From assembly GCF_900009145.1 (NCBI RefSeq), contig NZ_LN889782.1, forward strand, positions 957,486-1,021,485: a stretch of DNA of 64,000 nucleotides. Direction: 5' to 3'. The notes beneath the pieces were generated by a model. The model was not told the DNA's origin and ran no database searches. It was given only the letters and a program-made list of their open reading frames with translations. The first letter of the stretch is position 1, and each line of letters starts with the position of its first letter. Shown here piece by piece: positions 28,175 through 35,907 of this stretch. The position numbers and the translations under genes are program-made. The stretch is from Planktothrix tepida PCC 9214 (GTDB lineage: Bacteria > Cyanobacteriota > Cyanobacteriia > Cyanobacteriales > Microcoleaceae).

Positions 28175-28843
28175 GTGCAAACGCTTCATTTACCTGAATC
28201 AAATCATCCCCTGGTCAAATCTCTATTTCATCACAAAGACCAGGAATTGTTAACTCTGTTTCAGAATTATCCTGATCAGGGGAAATACTTTGTTGCTATT
28301 TTCTGCCGCTATGGTTTAATTGTCTATACATTAATTCGTCATTCGGTACGCTCCCCTGTACAAGCCGATTATTTATTTTCTCAAACCTGGCGACATATTT
28401 TTTATGAAATGCGTCCTTTAAATTTAAGGGAACAAGAGAATACAGACGGGGGAACCACGCTACAAAACTGGTTAATTAATGTTACCGCAGTTTGTATTAA
28501 TCAAGCCGAGTTACCCCCTGTAGAATCAATTCAATATTCTTTATCCGCAGCACCCCCTCCTCTCTGGTGTTATGTGGGATTAGTATTAGATCGAATGGAA
28601 CCTTTATTAAGGTTAATTCTCGTCATGGCGCAAACTTTTCATTGGAGTGAAACTCGTATTTCTGCTTACTTGCAAGCTGAGGGAGAGTCTGTTTCTCCGA
28701 ATGAAATCAAAGAACTATTGAACGGAGCTTATCGCACACTAGAGGAAAATTTACCCACTGATATTCGGGAAATTTATCTTAATGAAAAGAGTTTGGCTTC
28801 TCAGTTAGAGCAAAATCCCGATCAACAAATATTAAAGCCTTAA
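28175..28843 (+). CDS. ECF-like sigma-70 family protein
   Basis: A 222-residue protein starting at GTG. The first half (residues 20-95) fits a sigma-70 region 2 helix bundle, with DQELLTLFQNYPDQGKYFVAIFCRYGLIVYTLIRHSVRSPVQADYLFSQTWRHIFYEMR. The second half has a possible region 4 helix-turn-helix (QTFHWSETRISAYLQAEGESVSPNEIKELLNGAYRTLEE). The match is by eye and weaker than for standard ECF factors, so it may be a divergent sigma or a sigma-like regulator. It lies next to a gene for a secreted protein, convergent with it, and divergent from the pot operon. Confidence 0.6.
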   Translation: MQTLHLPESNHPLVKSLFHHKDQELLTLFQNYPDQGKYFVAIFCRYGLIVYTLIRHSVRSPVQADYLFSQTWRHIFYEMRPLNLREQENTDGGTTLQNWLINVTAVCINQAELPPVESIQYSLSAAPPPLWCYVGLVLDRMEPLLRLILVMAQTFHWSETRISAYLQAEGESVSPNEIKELLNGAYRTLEENLPTDIREIYLNEKSLASQLEQNPDQQILKP

Positions 28844-28869
28844 ATTGGTAGGGAAAATGCGAATCGAAA

Positions 28870-29403
28870 TTAATTCAAAAATACACTTCCTGTTTCCGTA
28901 ATATTGAGAGATCTCGTATCAATATTTAAATCATTGGTCACTCGGAATTGAACTTCTAAAACCCCAGGGGAAGTTTGCTTGGGTTGAACAAGTAATAAAC
29001 CTCCATCTTGGCGACGATAGGTTAACGTAATCGGAGGTGAACCTTGTACTTGAATGGTTGAATTTTGCACTAACCATTCTTCACGAGTTCCCCCAATCAC
29101 TTGATATTGAATGGGTACATTTGCATTATTAATTAATTTAAGGGTTACGACTCCATTGACTGCACCAACTCTTGCACTAGGTAAAGGAAATTGAGGGGGA
29201 ATATTATTTGTTTCAGCATTAGAAGAATTAGAATTAGAATTAGAGGGTGTTGAATTAGAGGGTGTTGTGGCAGGTGCTGCTTGTGGTTGTGATGGTTTAC
29301 CAGGAGGGGGGCCACCTGCTAATGTGATTGTAGAGAAAGAGGTAAATCCTCCACCTACTATAGCGAGGAACACAATAATCAAGCGGGATAAAGTGGCTTT
29401 CAT
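28870..29403 (-). CDS. Secreted hypothetical protein
   Basis: A 177-residue protein. A signal peptide covers about residues 1-30 (IIVFLAIVGGGFTSFSTITLAGG), then a low-complexity linker rich in Ser, Asn and Pro (PSQPQAAPATTPSNSTPSN...), then a beta-rich domain (residues 75-177) with VVTLKLINNANVPIQYQVIGG and LTYRRQDGGLLLVQPKQTSP. No known family was recognised; the fold could be Ig-like. It probably sits in the periplasm or on the cell surface. Confidence 0.7.
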   Translation of the reverse strand: MKATLSRLIIVFLAIVGGGFTSFSTITLAGGPPPGKPSQPQAAPATTPSNSTPSNSNSNSSNAETNNIPPQFPLPSARVGAVNGVVTLKLINNANVPIQYQVIGGTREEWLVQNSTIQVQGSPPITLTYRRQDGGLLLVQPKQTSPGVLEVQFRVTNDLNIDTRSLNITETGSVFLN

Positions 29404-29561
29404 GATCCATCTTCCTTTAATAAATATTTACAAAATTTGGGATCAGTTGATTTAATCCAGTTTAAGCTAGATTAACAATTTGAGGCTGTAATTTGTTTTT
29501 TGTTTAACTTTTACAGAAAATCTGCTGTTGTTCAAACCCTCACCTTTGATATTGATGAGTT

Positions 29562-29591
29562 TTTACACTGAATTCAGACTTGCTCTATAAT
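29562..29591 (+). promoter_or_regulatory. Sigma-70 type promoter
   Basis: A TTTACA box (29562-29567) and a perfect TATAAT box (29586-29591) are separated by 18 bp. They point at the small secreted protein gene starting at 29664. This is the best-looking promoter seen in the window. Confidence 0.6.
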
Positions 29592-29663
29592 GGGTACATC
29601 ATCCTGATCCGATTCACCCAAATAGGTAACAGGTTAAAACCCAATATTGTGATCATTTTAGCT

Positions 29664-29969
29664 ATGAAATTGCTCAGAAAATTCCCAATTTTTATCTTAA
29701 CCTTCAGTGTTCTGATTGTCTCTATGTTAGCAATCGTACAACCCCTTTTAAATTCACGGCATACTCATCAGTTAGTGGCTCAATTCATCCCCATCATTCG
29801 TACTAAAGTTGCCTTTGTAACACCTCAAAATTCCCGGAATCAGGTTATTGAAAAAAACATCAGCCTCAATCAAATTTCTGCTACCTTAGCTTCAACGTGG
29901 ACAACGACGGATCACAGCAACACTGCTATTACAGGATGCAATTGTCCTCAATGTCAATTAACCGTTTAA
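29664..29969 (+). CDS. Small membrane-anchored or secreted Cys-containing protein
   Basis: A 101-residue protein. The first 30 residues (MKLLRKFPIFILTFSVLIVS...) form a signal peptide or single membrane helix after a short basic start. The C-terminus carries a cluster of three cysteines (GCNCPQCQLTV). The frame is open further upstream to 29580, but the ATG at 29664 gives a normal signal peptide and lies 73 bp downstream of the -10 box. I do not recognise the family. A metal-binding or disulfide role for the Cys cluster is only a guess. Confidence 0.55.
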   Translation: MKLLRKFPIFILTFSVLIVSMLAIVQPLLNSRHTHQLVAQFIPIIRTKVAFVTPQNSRNQVIEKNISLNQISATLASTWTTTDHSNTAITGCNCPQCQLTV

Positions 29970-30069
29970 TTTAACTTAACGAATTACTTCTGGTGTTGGC
30001 TAAAATTTAAAAACAACATCAGAAGTTTATCATTTTAAGCAACTTCCCTCTCTAAAAGAAACAAATTAA

Positions 30070-30654
30070 TCAGAACTCTTTTGCTATTTTAACCCAAACT
30101 TCAATTCCTTTTTGAGTCGGTTTACCCGTGGAGGTAAATGTCCAAATACTTCGTTTTTGTTCGGGGCCATAACTAATATGAATCGGTCTATTTTTACCAT
30201 AAAAATAGAGAGAATCAAAGGGAAGCCGTTTTTTTAAAATCCAATCAACTAATTGATCACTCTCTAATTCTAAAATCAGGAAATCACAAGCCGCTCCTAA
30301 TCGTTTACAGTAATACTCTCCATTCTGTTTAACTTCATGGGCAATATGTTGATCAAGGTTAGGAGCAACTCGACCATTTTTTAATCCGGTTATCGGATCT
30401 TTTTTCTCCAAATAAATTCTTAAATTATGGGAACAAAAACCGTAAGTTAGCTTAAATCTAGCTAGACTAAAATAGTCAATAACGGGATCAATAATATAAT
30501 AATTTAACGCTTTTAAAGCTTGAATTGATTCTTCAGAATTAGGATAAGGATTAATTTGATCTGAATATTTTTGATAAGTATTTGTACAGGTACAAAAATG
30601 ATTTAAGCTGAGATATTTTCCTAATAGAACGTCTATCATGGGCAATTGACTCAA
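30070..30654 (-). CDS. Hypothetical protein, possible M15-like peptidase
   Basis: A 194-residue cytoplasmic-looking protein. The pattern GRVAPNLDQHIAHEV, KRLGAACDFLI and RPIHISYGPE places His, Asp and His in the order found in the zinc site of M15 (D-Ala-D-Ala carboxypeptidase-like) domains, and FKLTYGFCS fits the strand before it. The spacing is looser than in known members and there is no signal peptide, so the assignment is uncertain. N-terminal CTCTN is a small Cys pair. It is divergent from the rhomboid gene. Confidence 0.5.
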   Translation of the reverse strand: MSQLPMIDVLLGKYLSLNHFCTCTNTYQKYSDQINPYPNSEESIQALKALNYYIIDPVIDYFSLARFKLTYGFCSHNLRIYLEKKDPITGLKNGRVAPNLDQHIAHEVKQNGEYYCKRLGAACDFLILELESDQLVDWILKKRLPFDSLYFYGKNRPIHISYGPEQKRSIWTFTSTGKPTQKGIEVWVKIAKEF

Positions 30655-30752
30655 TTTTTGATTATCATATAATTGATAATAGCCGAATGCGAAACGACGA
30701 AAGCTGGTTTTGTAGTTAACCCAAACACCTGATCTTCCAAGCCTAAACCATT

Positions 30753-31343
30753 ATGTCTCATCAAACCGAAACCTCACTCACCCAGGAACTCAAAAGCCAT
30801 ATCCTCATTTTAGGGGGAATTGTGGCATTGCTGTGGATTATTGAAATTATTGATTTTTTTGTATTTAGAGGCACATTAAATCGCTTAGGGATTCGTCCCC
30901 ATAGTTTACAAGGGTTAGAAGGCATTTTTTTCGCCCCGTTTTTACATGGGAACTTTAATCATTTAGCAGCCAATACTTTACCTTTAATTACATTGGGTTG
31001 GTTTATCATGCTGCGGGGTGTTAAAGATTTTTTTGTAGTCACATTCATAACCATGATGGTTAGTGGTTTAGGAGTGTGGTTATTTGGTTCTCCCTATACC
31101 ATTCATATTGGGGCGAGTGGCGTTATTTTTGGATATTTAGGATTTTTGTTATTAAGAGGATTTTTTGAACGCAGTTTCGTTTCCATTGCGTTATCCTTAC
31201 TGGTAGGTTGGCTTTATGGAGGCTTAGTTTGGGGAATTTTACCCTTACAATATGGGATTTCTTGGCAAGGACATCTATTTGGATTTATCGGCGGGGTCTT
31301 GGCTGCACAAATGCTGGCTCAATCTCACCGAACTAAAGCATAA
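30753..31343 (+). CDS. Rhomboid intramembrane serine protease
   Basis: A 196-residue membrane protein with six helices. The catalytic pair is Ser122 in IHIGASGVIFGYLG and His174 in WQGHLFGFIGG, and the rhomboid HxxxN-type region is FLHGNFNHLAANTLPL (His65, His70, Asn74). It cuts membrane proteins within the bilayer; the targets are unknown. The gene is followed 71 bp later by a DUF1350 gene in the same direction. Confidence 0.93.
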   Translation: MSHQTETSLTQELKSHILILGGIVALLWIIEIIDFFVFRGTLNRLGIRPHSLQGLEGIFFAPFLHGNFNHLAANTLPLITLGWFIMLRGVKDFFVVTFITMMVSGLGVWLFGSPYTIHIGASGVIFGYLGFLLLRGFFERSFVSIALSLLVGWLYGGLVWGILPLQYGISWQGHLFGFIGGVLAAQMLAQSHRTKA

Positions 31344-31414
31344 TTTAGATTAACCCAAAATTCTCATTCATTAGGTAACATACATTTAAAACCCTCTGTA
31401 CCAGAGTCAGAAGC

Positions 31415-32224
31415 ATGGCTCCAGAGGTTAAACCAAATTATAATATAAAAGGGTTCATGGACTGGCTTTCAATTTCTGGAAATTGGGTTTTAATTCCCCC
31501 TCGTCCTCAAGCAATCGTGCATTTTTTAGGAGGGGCATTTGTGGCAACAGCACCCCATTTAACCTATCGTTGCTTATTAGAAGAATTAGCACATCAAGGT
31601 TATGCAATTGTTGCGACTCCTTTTGTAAATACCCTCGATCATACCGCCATTGCTAAAGACGTTTTATGGACATTTGAAGATGGGTTAGAAGATTTATATG
31701 ATCTGCAATTCTTAAAACGGCGAGGTTTACCGATTTATGGATTAGGACATAGTATGGGATGTAAAGTACATTTGTTAATGGGTTCTTTATTTCCCATAGA
31801 AAGATCGGGGAATATTTTAATGTCATTTAATAATTATGCTGCTCGTCAATCAATTCCCTTGGTTGAACAAATTTCTCAAGTTATGGACGTGGAATTTACT
31901 CCCTCTCCTGAAGAAACAAACCGTTTAGTCGGCGATCGCTATCAAATTCGACGGAATCTTTTAATTAAATTTTCTAAAGACACCATTGATCAAACGTCTA
32001 ACTTACATCAAATTTTAGATCAACGGTTTCCAGGGTTAACAACCTTGCAAAAACTCAACGGTGATCATCAAACTCCCCTAGGTCAAAATGTTAGTTGGTC
32101 AGTAGGAGAAACCTTTACCCCTTTCGATGCTGTCGGTCAATGGATTAAACAAGCGGTTTATCAAGATTTAAACCAACTCAAAAAACAAATTTTGTATTGG
32201 TTAAATCCTTTAATGTCCGTTTAA
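31415..32224 (+). CDS. DUF1350 alpha/beta-hydrolase-like protein
   Basis: A 269-residue protein of the DUF1350 family, widespread in cyanobacteria and plastids. It has an alpha/beta-hydrolase look: IVHFLGGAFVATAPHLTYRCLLEELA near the N-terminus, the nucleophile elbow GLGHSMGCKVH (Ser113), and a C-terminal His in NGDHQTPLGQ. Enzyme activity is not established for the family. It is probably cytosolic. It is perhaps co-transcribed with the rhomboid gene. Confidence 0.9.
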   Translation: MAPEVKPNYNIKGFMDWLSISGNWVLIPPRPQAIVHFLGGAFVATAPHLTYRCLLEELAHQGYAIVATPFVNTLDHTAIAKDVLWTFEDGLEDLYDLQFLKRRGLPIYGLGHSMGCKVHLLMGSLFPIERSGNILMSFNNYAARQSIPLVEQISQVMDVEFTPSPEETNRLVGDRYQIRRNLLIKFSKDTIDQTSNLHQILDQRFPGLTTLQKLNGDHQTPLGQNVSWSVGETFTPFDAVGQWIKQAVYQDLNQLKKQILYWLNPLMSV

Positions 32225-32239
32225 AATACAGAAGTTTAA

Positions 32240-32365
32240 ACTCAAGCCTTATTAGGAAATATTTATGTACAGATGGAACAATGGCAAGACGCTATCGTTT
32301 GCTATCAAGAAGCGGTTAAAGCTTATCATCAAGCTACCGAATTAGCCAAAAAATTAGTGAATTAA
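32240..32365 (+). pseudogene. Relic of a TPR protein
   Basis: The frame reads TQALLGNIYVQMEQWQDAIV then CYQEAVKAYHQATELAKKLV and a stop: one TPR unit (GNIYVQMEQWQDAIVCYQEA) with its following helix. It begins right after a stop codon and has no upstream partner, so it is the C-terminal end of a lost gene. Confidence 0.6.
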
Positions 32366-32457
32366 AAGTTTCCTAATTCCCTTTATACAACAGCCAAAGT
32401 ATTACCTTTGTTTCCTTTTGAGGGAGTAGAGGTAATACTTTTCCCTATCAACCCCAA

Positions 32458-34143
32458 TTAACGATGTTTATTAATGGCTGATTCAATATCCTCTTGGGTT
32501 AAAGAATTAACAATAGTTAAACTAAAAGGAGAAGTTTCTCCTCTCTGGATATAACCCGCATTCAAATAAGGTAAATATTCGGTTTGATTGCGAATATAAC
32601 GATTAAAAAATACCAAACTAATTGCTTTCAAATAAGGAAAAGCTAATTCAGGTTCTGGGCCTATTAATTGAGGAGGAACCGGAAGAACGGATTTTTCTCC
32701 AGGTTCTAAGAAGGAAAAATGGGTTCCTCGCTCTAATAACATCAAGTATTTATTTGGACTGGTTAACCAAGAAAAGGGATAAATTTGTTCAGGTACTGCG
32801 GGAGCGATATAATCATCACTACCCCCAATCATTAAGATCGGAATTTTGATTTGACTCATCCCTTCTTGACCAAAAACAACACTTGTAATGGGATTAATGG
32901 CAATAATTGCTTTTACTCGTTCATCTTTAAGATTTTGACCTTCATTGGCAACGGAACTAGCTTGACATTGCAGTAATATCGAAATATTTAAGGTGAGTTG
33001 TCGGTTAACAGACTCTGCACACTCTTGATTAATTTTACGGGTATTAAATCCTGCACCCCCTACCGCTAAAGCCGTATAACCGCCGTAAGATTGACCTAAA
33101 ACACCGACATTATTTAACAGTAAAGGACTGGGAAATTCAGAATTTTTAGCTTTTTGTTCTAAAAGATTGAGAACAGAAGTAATATCTAAGGGACGATTAA
33201 TAAAGACTTCTGGGCCAGGAGGAGGAGCATTCCCGGCTAAGAAATTAGCCAACCCATTTGCACTGGTTTCTAAATGTTCAGGAACTGCAACAAAATACCC
33301 ATGAGAAGCTAAATGTTCGGCTAAATATTTAAACGTAGTTCGGTCGGAACCCAAACCATGAGAAATCACAATTACCGGAGTCGGAGTAGAAACTTGAGGG
33401 ATATAAACATCAACCGGAGAAGAAATATTTCGTTGAGTATGTTCATAAGTAAAGGTTTCTTTTTTCCATTGAATTGTACCCGGCTCTTTCAATTGAGTGG
33501 GTGGATTATTAATAGCAGGATTATCGGTTTGTGTTTTCGCCTGTTGGTTAATCCAATTCATGACAGATTTATCTTCATAAATAACTTGAGATAAATCTCG
33601 AATGGCTTCTACAGCAAAGTTAACATCAATTCCTAGGGTTTGACCCGGAAATTTTTGTAAAACGCCCAGTAAAGTCAAACCTCCGGGTAGTTGAGAAGCT
33701 TGATTAATTGCCGTTTTTAGAGCCGTTACACCATTTTCACCGTTATCTGTTTGGATAAAATTCCCAAAGCGAGTTAACATTGTTATACCCATGGTCGTGT
33801 TATTAAATTGTTCAATACTCCAAGGGCTGGCGGTCATCGGAGTCAATAAAAGTTGACGCAGTTTTTCAGCATCTTCAACCTTCAAAACTTTGCCATAAAT
33901 TGATAAAACGGGGGAAACATCTCCTGTTTTTGCAAAAGTTTCTAAGTCTTTAACAGAAATAAAAGCCGTACCAATATTATACCGGATAGCAATTGTTTCA
34001 GCCGCAACTGCTGAACTGGTTATAGCACTCAAACCAGATATTATTCCTAATGAAAATTTTAAAAGTTGGAAGTAAAAAAAGCCAATAGTTTTCTTGTTTT
34101 GAGTGTATTGTCTATTATTCTCTTGTTTAATCGGTGATTTCAT
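32458..34143 (-). CDS. DUF1400 alpha/beta hydrolase, copy 3
   Basis: A 561-residue exported hydrolase. A signal segment (residues 20-48, SLGIISGLSAITSSAVAA) leads to a DUF1400 region (50-180) and a platelet-activating-factor-acetylhydrolase-like domain (from about 230). The catalytic set is Ser352 in VLGQSYGGYTAL, Asp443 or 444 in GGSDDYIAP, and His475 in RGTHFSF, with the oxyanion strand VIVISHGLGSD. The elbow is GQSYG where its two paralogues have GHS. It is the last of three tandem paralogues, 59 bp behind the second. The substrate may be a lipid or ester outside the cytoplasm. Confidence 0.9.
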   Translation of the reverse strand: MKSPIKQENNRQYTQNKKTIGFFYFQLLKFSLGIISGLSAITSSAVAAETIAIRYNIGTAFISVKDLETFAKTGDVSPVLSIYGKVLKVEDAEKLRQLLLTPMTASPWSIEQFNNTTMGITMLTRFGNFIQTDNGENGVTALKTAINQASQLPGGLTLLGVLQKFPGQTLGIDVNFAVEAIRDLSQVIYEDKSVMNWINQQAKTQTDNPAINNPPTQLKEPGTIQWKKETFTYEHTQRNISSPVDVYIPQVSTPTPVIVISHGLGSDRTTFKYLAEHLASHGYFVAVPEHLETSANGLANFLAGNAPPPGPEVFINRPLDITSVLNLLEQKAKNSEFPSPLLLNNVGVLGQSYGGYTALAVGGAGFNTRKINQECAESVNRQLTLNISILLQCQASSVANEGQNLKDERVKAIIAINPITSVVFGQEGMSQIKIPILMIGGSDDYIAPAVPEQIYPFSWLTSPNKYLMLLERGTHFSFLEPGEKSVLPVPPQLIGPEPELAFPYLKAISLVFFNRYIRNQTEYLPYLNAGYIQRGETSPFSLTIVNSLTQEDIESAINKHR

Positions 34144-34202
34144 GGGGTATTAGAATAAAACGAATAACCTGATATTATCATTAAAGTTTTAATTTGGTAA
34201 AG

Positions 34203-35855
34203 TTATTCCGAGGTAACACCATTAATTGCATTGGTTAATTGGTTAGGTGTTAAAGATTGAATTAAACTGACCGGATAAAGGGGATCACTAATGGTTTGAG
34301 TATAAGCGGCGTTCAGATAGGGTTTGTATTGAGAATTTTGGCTAAGGTAGGTTTGAAAAAATGCTGTACTTAAAGCTTTAATATAAGAGCGAATAATTTC
34401 TGATGTCGGAATAATTATGCTTGAATTTCCTAATACTTCCGATGCGTTTTCAGAAGTAATATCATAAAAATGAGTGGCATGATTTTGCAAGACTAAATAT
34501 TTATTAGAAGTGGTTAACCAAGTAAAAGCATTTAACTGTTCTAACAACGCTGGAGCTAAAAAATCTTCGGTACTTGCTGTGATGAAAACTGGAATTTTAA
34601 TTCGACTTAAACCCGATTTTCCTAAAATACTACTATTCACCGGATTTAATATAAAAATAGCTTTGACTCTGGGATCTTGTAGCATATAATTTTCCGGCCG
34701 AAGTTCCAACGCTCGACACTGAAGAAATAGGGAAGGATTTAAGGGAATATTCGGTTGTTGACAGTCGGTTTTAAGCTGGGTAAAATCAAGGGTTGCTCCT
34801 GCTAATGTTAAGGCTGTATATCCTCCTAATGAATGACCAATAACCCCTACATTTTGTAAATTTAATTGCTGATTAAACTTAGTGGAATTAAGTTTTTCAA
34901 GTTGGTTGAGTAATTCAGTAATATCTCTAGGTCGATCCAGAAATTGTTCAGGTTCAAATAAGTCTTTTGCGTCTCCATTGAGTAAGGATTGAAATTGCTG
35001 ATAATCACTTCCTGGATGTTGAGGAACAGCGACTACAAAACCATAGGAAGTGAGATGTTTAGCTAAATTTTCAAATCGTGAGCGATCAGAGGCTAATCCA
35101 TGAGAGATAACAATCACAGGATAAGATAATGTCTGTGAATTTTGCCCCTCTGGAGAAATAGGTTTCGGAAGATAAATATCTACTTCAAAGCGACGATTAT
35201 TGTGAGAATTATTGACCGTTAGGGTTTGTTTTGTAGACGTATAAAGTTTTCCTAAAATTCGCAAGTCTGGCATCTTACTAAAATTTGTAATCGTTGCTTT
35301 CTGGGCTTCTATTTCTGATAACACTGCTAACGATTGTGTGACCGCATGAGTTTGTCGAATAAATGCAAAAACTTTGGTTAATGTTTTTAAGGCGAGTTCC
35401 ACATTCAAGCGAATTTCTGGACTGGGAAATTGACGCATAACTTCTAATACTGTAAACCCATTGGGTGCATTTGCGACATCAATTAAACTGGCACGAATGG
35501 CATCGGCTCCATTTTGTTCAGATTGAGTTTTAATGATGTTTCCAACATGAATTAAAAAAGCTACCAGTAAGGGTGAATTAACAAATTGTTCAATTGAAAT
35601 ATCGGGAGGTGTGTAACGGGTTTGCAAAAATTGTCTTAAACTTTGTTGTTGTTCAGGACTTAATAATCCTAGATAATTAGCCAAAGGTTCTTGAGGGTTA
35701 ATTTTACCTTGATTAACATAATTTTCTAAAGAATCTAGGGAAATAGAAATCGTTGTTTTTCCCAAGGGGACAATAATAAATTCTGCGGCAACTGCGGGTA
35801 GAGTTGCAAACAGGATAGATACACTTGTTAATACAAAAGATACAAACCATTGCAT
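34203..35855 (-). CDS. DUF1400 alpha/beta hydrolase, copy 2
   Basis: A 550-residue paralogue of its neighbours. A signal peptide ends near residue 24 (FVLTSVSILFATLPAVAA). DUF1400 covers about 25-170. The hydrolase domain has VIVISHGLASDRSRF, nucleophile Ser342 in VIGHSLGGYTAL, acid Asp431 in ASTEDFLAP and His462 in HATHFYD. The set is complete, so activity is likely. It lies 52 bp behind copy 1. Confidence 0.9.
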   Translation of the reverse strand: MQWFVSFVLTSVSILFATLPAVAAEFIIVPLGKTTISISLDSLENYVNQGKINPQEPLANYLGLLSPEQQQSLRQFLQTRYTPPDISIEQFVNSPLLVAFLIHVGNIIKTQSEQNGADAIRASLIDVANAPNGFTVLEVMRQFPSPEIRLNVELALKTLTKVFAFIRQTHAVTQSLAVLSEIEAQKATITNFSKMPDLRILGKLYTSTKQTLTVNNSHNNRRFEVDIYLPKPISPEGQNSQTLSYPVIVISHGLASDRSRFENLAKHLTSYGFVVAVPQHPGSDYQQFQSLLNGDAKDLFEPEQFLDRPRDITELLNQLEKLNSTKFNQQLNLQNVGVIGHSLGGYTALTLAGATLDFTQLKTDCQQPNIPLNPSLFLQCRALELRPENYMLQDPRVKAIFILNPVNSSILGKSGLSRIKIPVFITASTEDFLAPALLEQLNAFTWLTTSNKYLVLQNHATHFYDITSENASEVLGNSSIIIPTSEIIRSYIKALSTAFFQTYLSQNSQYKPYLNAAYTQTISDPLYPVSLIQSLTPNQLTNAINGVTSE

Positions 35856-35907
35856 CGTTTTCTTTTCCTTTTAGGCAACAGAGGGGTTCAATGTTTAAAA
35901 TTCTAGT

